A stretch of 64,000 bases of DNA from Spongilla lacustris (Eukaryota > Porifera > Demospongiae > Spongillida > Spongillidae), in assembly GCA_949361645.1 (NCBI GenBank), contig OX442426.1:3592673-3656672 (forward strand), written 5' to 3'. The notes beneath the pieces are model-generated. The model did not search any database. It saw nothing but the letters and a program-made list of their open reading frames with translations, and was not told the DNA's origin. The stretch's first letter is position 1, and each line of letters opens with the position of its first letter. A program made the translations under genes and the position numbers. Positions 33,440 through 43,541 of the stretch are shown here, in pieces.

Positions 33440-34429
33440 TAATTAATAAAACACCTTTTACTATATATTTTTCTTCGTATTCCATCTTCATTGCAATCTC
33501 CATACTAAAAATCCATTCCTAATCATTCAAGTGCCTGGTAGACAGCAACATAATATAACTCTGTGTAATTAGTTCTTCTCTCACATCTAATGTAATTCCA
33601 GCATCCAGCAAGCCTTAAGTCATATGAATGTTCTTACCTTCTAAAACGATTTTTCAACTTGACTACCTCTTACACAACATTTCATTTCATTAAAAAAAAA
33701 AATCTATCATACATGTAAAGGTGTTACAGAAATACGTAGTGAATTACAATTGGAAAATCATAATCCATGAAGGGCTTCATTTGAAACATGTACAAGTTTT
33801 ATAAGGTCTGACAAAGCTTTTTAAAAGTGAGATTGTGACGAAGAGACTATTGCACAAAAAGTATACTAGATTTTGGAGGAGTTTAAGTCCCAGCGTATTA
33901 GTGCTTGAAGGTCGGTCGCTAAAATCGGTCGGTAGCTCGGGTTCATCGGGCAAATACTTACTCCAAAGACTGAAAAAAAGTCTTCTGCTGCACATTCGAG
34001 CCCATTTTGTATGATTCCGTCAGATGTTTCACTAGTCTGGGGATCAGACTGTAGTACAGCCATCTGTCTGGTCCCCAGACTAATGTTTCACATGGCACAC
34101 CATTTAATATTTTTAAAAGATCGTACGCGTGTCCCAGTCCATCGAGCAACCATGTGCATCATCAGCTTTTTTTCTAAGCGCCTTCTTACGTATTAGGCTA
34201 CCTAGTAGATCTACTGAGTCGACGCAACTTTGGATAAAGGTCTGAAACGGTAATCATCGTAGACCGCCATCATCTTTTCAGTTATCTCCTCACGTGACAT
34301 CAAATCACGTGATATACAATACTCTTGTTCGGCTATAATGTGGTAGTGAAAAGAAGGCGTGCAAATGAGCGACTTAGTACTGGTGCGGTGACTGATCGAC
34401 GAGACACTGTGCGTCATATCAACAGCAAA

Positions 34430-35100
34430 TGCCGAAAACGCTGGTTCCTACGTTGGAGCTATTTCTAGAATCCGATGGAGTGGATATTATGAAGAGCAAA
34501 AAAATAAGCCAATTACAGTAACACATCAGGTAAGTCGTTCGGAGACTATTTTAATTTATAACCTTAAACCTAATCCTCCCTTTTAACATACCTTACATAT
34601 ATCAGCTATGTCTAGTAACAGTGATGATGATAGTTTCCAATAATATCATCTCATTGCCATCCAATGTCAGGTAAGCTATATTGTACATTTGTGTTTATTT
34701 ATGCATGTGTATACTATTACTATTTGATGCTTCACATATATGTATAGGCAGACAAGAACAAAGTCTCAATGAACAGGTTGGGATTTATTGATTATGGATG
34801 TGTCCTGATTCTTCTCTGGTACTTAGGTGACATATACATATATGCTGCGGTGGACTGCAATGAGGCCACTGTACAGCATAGGAAGAAGCAGCCAGTCTGC
34901 AGACTACGTACAAGATGACATTCCTAAGCAGCGTATAGTAAGGAGTCCTGGAGCAGCCAGTCTGCAGACTATGTACACGAAGACACTCCTAAGCAGCATA
35001 GTAAGGAACAGCCTGCCGATCCTGTTGATGAGAGTAGTGAGTCTAATCTTGTTATTTTTTTGCCTCAATCATTTTAATTCACATCATACAGTGGCTTAGA
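34430..35100 (+). other. Possible short exons in the 3.86-kb transposon
   Basis: An open stretch (about 34420-34529) reads through AGSYVGAISRIRWSGYYEEQ to a consensus donor, CAG|GTAAGT. Further donor-like CAGGTAAG occurs near 34670. A stretch of about 65 bp carrying AGCAGCCAGTCTGCAGACTA is repeated near 34888 and 34952. This may be part of a spliced gene carried by the transposon, but no protein family is recognised. Confidence 0.25.
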
Positions 35101-35375
35101 AAGCTAGTGAAGCCAGCAGTGCCTGTGAATAGGAAACAGGTACATTGAAATATACTATTCATTTATACATTGCAGGTTGAATTGCTATACCCAATGCCAA
35201 CTAGATGAAGCAGTTGACCAGAGCTATGATTGTCATATGGAGCTTGTTATAAGTCTAATGCCAGTGTAGCACCCAGCCAGCGTCAAAATGGTAATAGCAA
35301 TGAGAAGTGCAATACATACATACAAATGACGCCTTATATACTATACTAAAAGAATATTCTGGAGCAGTTCAGCAC

Positions 35376-35870
35376 GTGATGCCGTTACACTGCTTCCTCC
35401 TTCAAAAGGACATGTCCACATGTCATGCTAAAAATAAGTCACACTTCCAAGCCTTTCAGGAGGCTGCCTTATGCGGTTGGAACGACGTAGTTGGACCTGC
35501 TCAACCTGTTGAGGTTCCATGTCATCACCCTCCATGGCTGGGTTTTCAAGGTTGTCCCCTGCTGGCTCCTCCTGCTCAACTGGCTCCTGATTTTCTGTGT
35601 CAGCTGGTGCCAACTGTGCAGTCCTATTCCGTACTACCAGCATGCCATAATTTTCGTCCTCTGACTCGGCTTCTACCTCCCTTTTCTCCCCAGAATCTGC
35701 CTTTTTCTCTTCCCACGGCACATCCTCTGGCACATCACCCTGCTGGGAAGGACTGGTTTCTTCTCTCTGCTCTGCCCTGTGCACATATGGCTTCAACCTA
35801 TCAAAATGTACTGTGTGCTGTTTGTGGGGACTGACATCTTGTTTGTGATGCCGTTACACCAGTATTCTTC
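35376..35870 (-). pseudogene. Fragment of a second gypsy element: pol C-terminus, polypurine tract and LTR start
   Basis: Minus-strand frame (35428-35796 and upstream) reads TVHFDRLKPYVHRAE, then an acidic linker, then QLRRSNRIRQPPERLG, the usual C-terminal end of gypsy integrase. Downstream on the same strand are a purine tract (GAAGGAGGAAGCAG) and TGTAACGGCATCAC, the expected start of a 3' LTR with an AGTATATAAGG TATA-like word beyond it. The same 15-bp word (plus strand GTGATGCCGTTACAC) stands at 35376-35390 and at 35845-35859, where pol sequence begins. No other part of the element is present. Confidence 0.75.
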
Positions 35871-35879
35871 ACACCTTCT

Positions 35880-36260
35880 ATCATGGATGTGTCAAGTCGC
35901 GGAGCTAATGCATATGTAAGACAACATTAAAACGCACCAGATCTGGTTAAGTATGGTCTTGCATTGCTCGATTGCATCTTCAGCAAACATGAGCAATGAA
36001 CTCCACAACGAGCAAAACTTTGTCCACAAAACCTCCTTTGTCACCTACAAGAGTGAAGTTACTTGAAGGTACAATATTTGAAGTCAACATTGTGAAATAG
36101 TTATCTTATCCATTTACAGAATGTATTGACAAAACGTTTGAGAATGGATCATGATCAGTGACAGCACATGATTACGAGATCAGGAAATCCCTCAATCCAA
36201 AGTGTAGGAACAAGCTGAGAGAGAAACTGTTTTTAAAAAGAAAAGTTGCTGAATGGCAAG
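35880..36260 (+). other. Decayed BEN-domain-like stretch (tentative)
   Basis: Pieces such as DLVKYGLALLDCIFSKHEM and, after interruptions, SLNPKCRNKLREKLFLKRK resemble the start and end of BEN domains (DNA-binding domains often found in animal transposon-linked genes). The match is from memory and weak, and frames are broken. Confidence 0.2.
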
Positions 36261-36581
36261 TAGTGCATGATGTGTTAACATACAACACTGTAATGTGCAA
36301 TGAGAGCTCCGATAGTATGATGATTTGAAAAAGACATTCATGTCAAGTCATGTGATGTGGGAATGGGTCCACGGCATTAATACTCTTCGACAAGAGTCTT
36401 GAGCAAGTCTTGGACAAGATCTTGTGCAAGACTTGCCCAAGATTTTGGCTGCCATAATCTTGGCGTCTTGGACAAGATCTTGGGCAAGTCTTAGGCAAGT
36501 CTTGGGCAAGTCTTAGATAAGTCTTGCCCAAGCTCTTGCCCAAGATCTTGGGCAAGTCTTGCGCAAGAACTTTTTGCTGGG

Positions 36582-37865
36582 ATCCCCATTGGTGACTAGG
36601 CTTTTTGCTCCACCTTCATTTCGGAGAAACATGTAGAAGCCAAAGCTCTCCTGCTCAAACTGGAGGAAGTGAGTGCAGTTGACCCACATGTGGCCTTTTT
36701 CCTTCTACGTCAATGTGCGGGATTCTGTAAGCTGGCCCACATTGCTCGTGGCACACCACATTCCCAAGCCATATCAGCCCTTGAGGCCTTTGATCACAAC
36801 ATCCGATCAACCTTCTCCAAGTGCACAATAGTTGACACCTCCAATCAGGCCTGGCAACAGGCGGAGCTCAGCTTAGGCAGGGGTGGCCTGGGCATGCGCT
36901 CCCTGAGTTGGCATTCACCAGCAGCATACATTGCCTCTCTGAGCTCCTCTGGTGCTGGTCCATTGTCCCAAGAACACCTTACCCATGCAGTAGAGTTGTT
37001 TAACTCACTTGTTCCTTCATCTGAAGCGATTAGCATTGAAAATATGTTGACATCCCCTATCAATCAGAATGTGCTTTCCAACAAAATAGACAGCCACCTG
37101 TTTAATGTACTATTGGAGCAATCTTCTCCTGCAGATAGAGCACGCCTTCTCTCTGTCTCCTCCCCTCATGCTGCATCTTGGGTGTCAGTAATTCCCTCCG
37201 AGGGGCTAGGCCTTCATCTTCAGCTTTCAGAGTTCCGGGTGGCCATCAAATGGTGGCTGGGCCTAGACACCTCAGGTGGCTCAATTTGTCCCCTGTGTCC
37301 TGGAAAAGTGCTGGACCCCCTTGGCCATCATGCACTTACCTGCAAGCGTGGTGGAGATGTTGTAACCCGCCATAATAAACTGCGTGACACCCTTACTGAG
37401 ACCTGTCGCAGGGCCCACCTGAGTGTTAAGGTGGAGGCAGGAAGTAGCCTAACTCATGACCATAGCCACACTCGCCCTGCAGACATACTAGTACCCAACT
37501 GGTCTCTGGGTAAGCCGGCAGCCTTTGACTTGTCTGTGACGTCACCGCTTAACTCCAATGTTTTACTTGAAGCTGGACTAGCAGCAGGTCAGGCTGCCAG
37601 AGCTACTGAGCTGAGAAAGCATGAAGAAAACGATGCCAAATGCAAGGAGCTAGGGTGCGTTTGTGTCCCCATGGTGGTTGAGGCATATGTTGCTTGTGGG
37701 AAAGAAGCAATGGAGTCTTTGGCACTTCTGGCCTCTCGCCTTGCAACCAGCTGCAACAGGGCTAAGGCTGTGGTCCTAGCTGAGCTGTACGGCAAGCTGA
37801 ACCTCTGCTTAGTTAGAGCCAACGCTGTAGCCATCCTCTCCAGATGTTTTGTACCAGACCAGTAG
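36582..37865 (+). pseudogene. Family 2 retrotransposon C-terminal half: linker, CCHC and restriction-like endonuclease (copy 1)
   Basis: A long open stretch from about 36626, after an in-frame TAG close to the transposon boundary (36617-36619). The middle region (FHLQLSEFRVAIKWWLGLD-like) leads to CPLCPG...GHHALTCKRGGD (CCHC finger), TRHNKLRD, then RPADILVPNW, AAFDLSVTSPLN, a basic helix (TELRKHEENDAKC) and VPMVVEAY. The spaced acidic residues in PAD and FDLSV plus the Lys-rich helix fit the R2-group PD-(D/E)XK-type endonuclease. It aligns with copy C along its whole length (61300-62471). The C-terminus is VRANAVAILSRCF. Confidence 0.88.
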
Positions 37866-37911
37866 TAATAATAGGGTGTATTTATGCATTGTGAATATCT
37901 ATTAACATGTA

Positions 37912-37914
37912 GGT

Positions 37915-37945
<31 letters not shown>
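37912..37945 (+). repeat. (TAA)n tail
   Basis: About eleven TAA triplets after the coding end of copy 1. Copy C also ends in (TAA)n directly against satellite, so this looks like the 3' tail made during target-primed reverse transcription. It could instead belong to the minus-strand fragment that follows (reading ATT on that strand). Confidence 0.75.
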
Positions 37946-37948
<3 letters not shown>

Positions 37949-37999
37949 ATGTTAAACACAAATTTCAATATTGAACTAGTAAACTATGTAACTATGTAT

Positions 38000-38391
38000 G
38001 AGTCAACTATCTAAGTAGAGGTCTGAGACTTTAGCACGGGGACCTGCCCTTGCAAGAAATGCTCTGGCATTCGAGCGCACAAGGGAAAGGTTTAGTCTTG
38101 AATAAATGCTGTCCAGAGTGGTGGAAGTGGAGGAGTTAACCTGAACTGAAAGGCGGGAAGCAAGTTTCTTGAAGGTGTCAGAGGCAAGTTGGCCCCATGC
38201 CCCGAAATGAATCGACAACAAGCGGTATGCAGCTCCAGCCTAGTTCTGCACAAATCCCAGAATTTGCTAGTATCTTTCGCTGTTCTGTGGCAAAAGCTGC
38301 AGTGCCTGCTGTGTGTCCCGCTTCGGAAACTATTAACATGTATATAATATATTCCAAACACAAAAAAAATATTATTATTATTATTTTTATT
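38000..38391 (-). pseudogene. Family 2 retrotransposon fragment, minus strand, tail-to-tail with copy 1
   Basis: Broken frames on the minus strand read CAELGWSCIPLVVDSF, FKKLASRLSVQV, then YSRLNLSLVRSNARAFLAR, matching the last 90 or so residues of copy C (ADLGWVCVPVVAESY...LSMNLVRANATAILSR). It is a 5'-truncated, diverged copy facing copy 1. Its right side abuts (ATT)n and then satellite word ATGTAGTATCATT. It may have inserted into the same satellite site or into copy 1's tail. Confidence 0.8.
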
Positions 38392-39938
38392 ATGTAGTAT
38401 CATTAAAATCATAATAACGACTTTTTGTAATTAAACCATTATTAGTTAGTAAATCTATATTTATATGGATAGTATGTTTAAAGGTTTTAGATTAAATCTG
38501 ACGTTATAATGGTGTATTATAAACCATGTTAAACCATGTGCTATTTCTACACTGAGATATTCACAATACATGTAGTATCATTAAAATCATAATAACGACT
38601 TTTAATAATTAAACCATTACTAGTTAGTAAATCAATATTAATATGGATAGTATGTTTAAAGGTTTTAGATTTAATCTGATGTCATCATGGTGTATTATAA
38701 ACCATGTTAAACCATAAGTGTTATTTCTACACTGAGATATTCGCATTACATGTAGTATTATTAAAATCATAATAACGCCTTTTAATAATTGAACCATTAC
38801 TTGTTAGTAAATCTAGATCCATATGGATAGTATGATTGAGTGTATTAGATTTAATTTACCATTGAATGATTTATGATAAACCATGTTAAACCATAAGTGT
38901 TATTTCAACACTGAGATATTCACATTACATGTAGTATCATTAAGATCATAATAACGACTTTTAATAATTAAACCATTACTAGTTTGTAATTCTGTTTATG
39001 TGGATAGTATGTTTAAAGGTTTTAGATTTAATCTGACGTCATCATGGTGTATGATAAACCATGTTAAACCATGTGCTATTTCTACACTGAGATATTCACA
39101 ATACATGTAGTATCATTAAAATCATAATAACGACTTTTAATAATTAAACCATTACTAGTTAGTAAATCAATATTTATATGGATAGTATGTTTAAAGGTTT
39201 TAGATTTAATCTGACGTCATCATGGTGTATTATAAACCATGTTAAACCATAAGTGTTATTTCTACACTGAGATATTCTCATTACATGTAGTATTATTAAA
39301 ATCATAATAACGCCTTTTAATAATTGAACCATTACTAATTAGTAAATCTAGATCCATATGGATAGTATGATTGAGTGTATTAGATTTAATTTACCATTGA
39401 ATGATTTATGATAAACCATGTTAAACCATAAGTGTTATTTCAACACTGAGATATTCACATTACATGTAGTATCATTAAGATCATAATAACGACTTTTAAT
39501 CATTAAACCATTACTAGTTAGTAAATCTATATTTATGTGGATAGTATGTTTAAAGGTTTTAGATTTAATCTGACATCATCATGGTGTATGATAAACCATG
39601 TTAAACCATAAGTGTTATTTCTACACTGAGATATTCACAATAATACATGTAGTTAATTTACCATTGAATGGTTTATGATGAACCATGTTAAACCATGTGT
39701 TAGTTCTAATCTGAGATACTCACAATACATGTAGCATCATTAAAATCATAATAACGACTTTTAATAATTAAACCATTACATATTAGTAAATCTATTTCCA
39801 TATGGATAGTATGTCTGAGTGTATTAGATTTAATTTACCATTCAATGGCTTATGATAAACCATGTTAAACCATAAGTGTTATTTCTAAACTGAGATATTC
39901 ACAATACATGTAGTATCATTAAAATCATAATAACAACT
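38392..39938 (+). repeat. Sat179 satellite with B-B-A higher-order repeat
   Basis: About 8.5 units in the order B, B, A, B, B, A, B. Private variants recur at a spacing of about 535 bp: GTGCTATTTC at 38540 and 39073, TAACGCCTTTTAATAATTGA at about 38772 and 39307, and ATTAAGATCATAATAACGAC at about 38939 and 39473. This is a true trimeric higher-order repeat. Type B units carry TGACGTCA. The array is cut at about 39938 by copy B of the family 1 retrotransposon. Confidence 0.93.
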
Positions 39939-39970
39939 CATACTATCCATATGGATCTAGATTTACTAAC
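39939..39970 (-). repeat. Flipped 32-bp Sat179 fragment
   Basis: After forward satellite ending TAATAACAACT the sequence switches to reverse-strand satellite, CATACTATCCATATGGATCT followed by AGATTTACTAAC, directly before the start of copy B. The flip is centred near the palindrome ATCCATATGGAT. Confidence 0.85.
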
Positions 39971-39978
39971 AAAATAGA

Positions 39979-42900
39979 ATGGCGTCTCAGAAGGTGAATA
40001 CTAAAACTTCAAAGTGTTGCCCCTGCAACGGAGATAACGCTGTTTGTATGTTTTGTGTTTGCGTGAAGTCCAATAGAAAATGTTGTTGCCAACCCATGAA
40101 GCGTGGAGGGTGCGCTAACTCCAATAAAAGTGCCACTTCGTCACCTCCTGTGCAAGACAAGTCAGTGTCTTTTAGTTCTATGTGCTCACAGCCATCCGTT
40201 CCAGTGAACAAACTTCCCGGACTTCCTCCCGAAGCTGTAACATCATATTAACAATCTTTGGTTCGACAACCGCAGCAACCTCAACCGCAACCGCAATCGC
40301 AACAGTCTTCATCCTCACCGCTTGTATACCAGCCACATTCTCCGGGCCCACCCCAGGTATCTCAATCAGTAGACCAGCCCACAACCCAAACCCAAACGAC
40401 GGTAGGTGCCACCTATTCCGAATTCGTTAATGCTAAAATGTGTCAAGCTTTTGGTGAGTCACTGGCTAAGGACGGAAGTTGTAATAGCAACAAAGATGTT
40501 TGGGTGCAATATTGGAGAAAAGTTGTCACTGTTAGAGGTAATCACTATATTTTACCAAGGGGTTCTATTGGAAGAGAGATTATCGACCGTTTAGCAGAGG
40601 AAATAATTTGTCTAAGCAGACAGTCTGTTCCCTCAGAACGTGTTATAGTTTTTCTAGCAGTTATGATGCAAAGAGATAAAATGGTGAAGAAAGGTGCTGA
40701 TATTCGAAGGCTCTTGAAAAGGAGAATAGATGAATGGAGGCAGGAGAGGTTTCCGGAACTTATACATGAATATGAGAGATGTGCTAAGCAGTTGTCAAAG
40801 TCACATGGTGTCAACTTGGACAGGAGCAAGGATCATGTCCTAAGGGTATTTTCCAACTTAAAGCTTAGAAGGGACATCAGATCAGCTGTAAGGTGGTTGA
40901 CAGACCAAGCATGTAGTGGAGGTGTTTTAGATCCTTCTCAGCTGGTAAATGGCAAGTCTGTTGCCCAAATCTTGCAAGAGAAACATCCAGAAGCATCACA
41001 GTCAGGCACACGAGCATTTTTGCCATGTGATGAACTTCCTCCACTTGTTGATGTTGACATCACAGGATCACATATTGAAAATGCTGCCAGGAAGATTCGT
41101 GGTAGTTGTGACCCAGGAGGTTCAACGGCTGCTCAATGGCAATGCTACCTTTTGAGGTTTGGCTCTTCTAGTAGCTCTTTGAGGGATGCTGTTGCTGAAC
41201 TGGTGAGATGCCTTGCAAATGGCATAGTAGAATGGGCACAAATCAAGGCACTTATGTCTTGTCGATTGATAGCACTTGATAAATGCCCTGGAGTGCGACC
41301 TATCGCTGTGGGGGAAGTACTTAGAAGAATAATTGGAAAAGTGATGGCCTTGGCTATAGGTATTGATGTTGAGGAATTGTGTGGAGTAGATCAGCTGTGC
41401 TCTGGACTGAGAGCAGGAATTGAAGGTGCAGTTCATGCGTCAGCATACCAGTTCTGGATCCACTTGCCCTGATCTGTAAGATGTTTAATAAGTGGCATTA
41501 GAGCGGCAGCATACATTAGCATTGAAAGTGGATCTCCCTGTGCAACACCTTCTTTGCTAAGGATTACCTCAGAGCTGCCCTGTAAATGGAGTGATGCATA
41601 ACCCCTATAGGTGTTGAATAGGAAACGTGAGCATCTGGGCCATTGAGCTCTAACATTCCATAAAGCTGCAGATCTATTAAGAGAATTAAAGGCATTCTTG
41701 GCATCAACTAATATAACTCCCCATCCATCTTCCCGATGCTCATCATATAGCTTTCTCATGGATTCAGCCTGCACTGCGAAACTTTCAAACTGGAAAGTTT
41801 GGTTCCAGAAATTATGTGAACTAGGTCCAGATTATGGTTACCACCCTGAACCTAAAAAGACGGTTTTGGTTATTAGAGCCACAGAGTAGGCTGAAGCTAA
41901 GGCACTGTTTGAAGAACTTGGAGTAAAAATTGTTCGTGGACATCGTTTCTTGGGAGGATTCATTGGGGAGGAAGAGGATGTGCATGCTTTTGTTTTAGAA
42001 AAGGTTAAAACTTGGACATCTGGAGTGGGTGTACTGACTGAGGCAGCCGAATTATACCCCCAGGCTGCATTTGGAGCTCTTTCCAAATCACTGCAATTCC
42101 AATGGTCTTACCTGCAAAGAGTGGTACCAAATTGTGAATCCTCCTTTGAAAACCTGAGCAATGCATTGAACGACATCTTTTGGCCAGCTTTATTCCAGGG
42201 AACTGTAAGTGACTCTGAAAAGAAACTGTTTTCACTTCCAGCCCGTCATAGAGGACTGGGAATTCGAGATCCTCTATCAACAGCTGTATCTTCCTTTGCA
42301 AGTTCAAGAAAATGTACAGCTCATATAGTTGATGCAATCAAGTGTAATTCATCCTTCTCAGTATTTAATCACATAGACCACCTTTCGAAGCTACACCGGG
42401 AATTAAATCATGACATTGAAATCCAATACCAGAACCTTCTGAATTCAGTTCTACAAACCTTTGACAACAACAAGAAGAGAGCTATACAACGAGGAATTGA
42501 TGGAAAGACCTCAGGATGGTTGACAGTGATACCAATGGCATACCATCATTTTGATCTATCTGCCACTGAATTTCGGGACTCACTGGCACTGAGATATCAT
42601 CGACCATTACTACGATTGCCAGCTCTTGTGATGGTTGTGGTAGTCAGTTCAGCACTGGACATGCCCTTGATTGTAGAAAGGGAGGTTTAGTCATCCAAAG
42701 ACATAATGAGATTAGGGATGCCCTTGGTCATTTGGCTTCAATTGCATACAAAGATGTTGTGAGAGAACCTGTTGTAAGAGAACCCAATGACCATGAAAAG
42801 GTTCCTGCTTTGGTTGCTGATCTTTCTGTTCGTGGTGTATGGCAGCCTCAAGCTACTACTTTTTTTATGTTTGAGTAGTAGATTCAGATGCGAATTCTTA

Positions 42901-43228
42901 CTTGCATCGTGATGTGGGTGCAGTTCTTTCCTCAATTGAACACACTAAGAAACACAAATACTCACAAGCTGCTGAAACAATCAATGCTTCTTTTACACCT
43001 TTTGTTGTGACAGCTGATGGGCACTGGGTCTTGAGGCAAAGACATTTATATGTCATTTTAGCTGCAATGTGGCACAAGTCTTACAGTGAAGTGCTGGGCT
43101 ATGTGCGTGCAAGAATGCTTTTTGCTGTCCATCGTGCTACAAATCTGTGCATTCGCGGCAGTAGAGTGAAATGGAGGAGAAGGATGGAGATTGAAGATGG
43201 AGCAAGGCTTCCATACCTGCCAGAATGA
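39979..43228 (+). pseudogene. R2-like non-LTR retrotransposon, family 1, copy B, with inverted RT core
   Basis: Starts ATGGCGTCTCAG with the Cys-rich motif (CCPCNGDNAVCMFCVCVK). A TAA at 40249 interrupts the frame, which then runs through a Pro/Gln-rich linker and the N-terminal region to the RPIAVGE block, ending in CGVDQLCSGLRAGIEGAVHA. The next 340 bp or so are inverted (see separate entry). The frame resumes at about 41778 with CTAKLSNWKVWFQ, a TAG at 41887, then RFLGGFIGEEEDVH and GLGIRDPL. A frameshift near 42640 hits the CCHC finger, and the endonuclease part continues in other frames (42700-43228), ending LPYLPE. It aligns with copy A throughout. The 5' flank is rearranged satellite; the 3' flank is not satellite. 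Confidence 0.87.
41438..41778 (-). other. Inverted segment carrying the RT catalytic core of copy B
   Basis: Read on the minus strand this segment encodes MRKLYDEHREDGWGVILVDA, FLFNTYRGYASLHLQG, GVAQGDPLSMLMY and QNWYAD, exactly the part missing from the plus-strand frame between AVHA and SACTAKL. In copy A the same block is in the normal orientation. The right junction shows GATTCAGC, shared between the inverted end and the flanking codons (D-S-A), suggesting inversion between short inverted repeats. It inactivates the copy. Confidence 0.9.
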
Positions 43229-43268
43229 ATTTCAGCACAGCTTCTCATGTTTCTTATAATATACAAGT

Positions 43269-43541
43269 AAATAAAAAACATTCTCTATGAGAAAGTTGGT
43301 GGCATATAGGATTTGAAGGCAATGGTGGTGTAAAAAGGAAGGAAACAAGGGTCTAATAATAAGGGAAAATGGAATAGTCCTATATTTAGCACATTTAGGA
43401 TATAGTATGCTGTTCGTGTGCTAAACATAGGACTATTCCATTTTCCCTTATTATTAGACCCTTGTTTCCTTCCTTTTTACACCACCATTGCCTTCAAATC
43501 CTATATGCCACCAACTTTCTCATAGAGAATGTTTTTTATTT
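43269..43541. repeat. Near-perfect long hairpin (124-bp arms, 25-bp loop)
   Basis: The arms 43269-43392 and 43418-43541 are reverse complements with, by my reading, one mismatch (CCTATATTTAGC against CCTATGTTTAGC). Outer ends read AATAAAAAACATTCTCTATG. It begins right after the coding end of copy B. Such symmetry implies a recent inverted duplication or a foldback-type element. No clear target duplication is seen. Confidence 0.93.

Larger units (their letters stand above)
32725..36581. mobile_element. DNA transposon inserted in family 2 RT (3.86 kb)
   Basis: Perfectly mirrored ends: CCCAGCAAAAAGTTCTTGCG on the left and its inverse on the right. ATC (or AT) flanks at 32722-32724 and 36582-36584. 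Excision restores the RT frame (VILGIPIGD, as in copy C). Subterminal arrays of CTTGGGCAAG/CTTGCCCAAG words lie at 32740-32825 and 36380-36570. The interior holds unrecognised coding-like stretches and a piece of another gypsy element. The end sequence CCCAGCAAAAA and the target match the element at 16104-19827, so the two probably use the same transposase. Confidence 0.88.
31467..37950 (+). mobile_element. R2-like non-LTR retrotransposon, family 2, copy 1, 5'-truncated and twice interrupted
   Basis: Begins abruptly in the RT domain after satellite word ACAATACATG, as expected of a 5'-truncated LINE. Coding pieces lie at 31466-31500, 32219-32724 and 36582-37865, separated by two DNA transposons. 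It ends in a (TAA)n run at 37912-37945. Satellite resumes only at 38392 (ATGTAGTATCATT), after a second, minus-strand fragment, so both lie in one satellite unit at the same site used by copies A and C. Confidence 0.85.

Noticed and set aside
34011..34196. Hairpin near 34030-34090 as an RNA gene
   Set aside because: GTCTGGGGA and its inverse TCCCCAGAC form a simple palindrome, but there is no family signature for an RNA gene.
35307..35834. 175-codon plus-strand frame
   Set aside because: It is the antisense shadow of the gypsy pol C-terminus, which has recognisable motifs on the minus strand.
40178..40384. Short frames opposite the Pro/Gln-rich linker of copy B
   Set aside because: Low-complexity CAG/CAA-like sequence keeps several frames open; the plus-strand frame is continuous with the RT protein.
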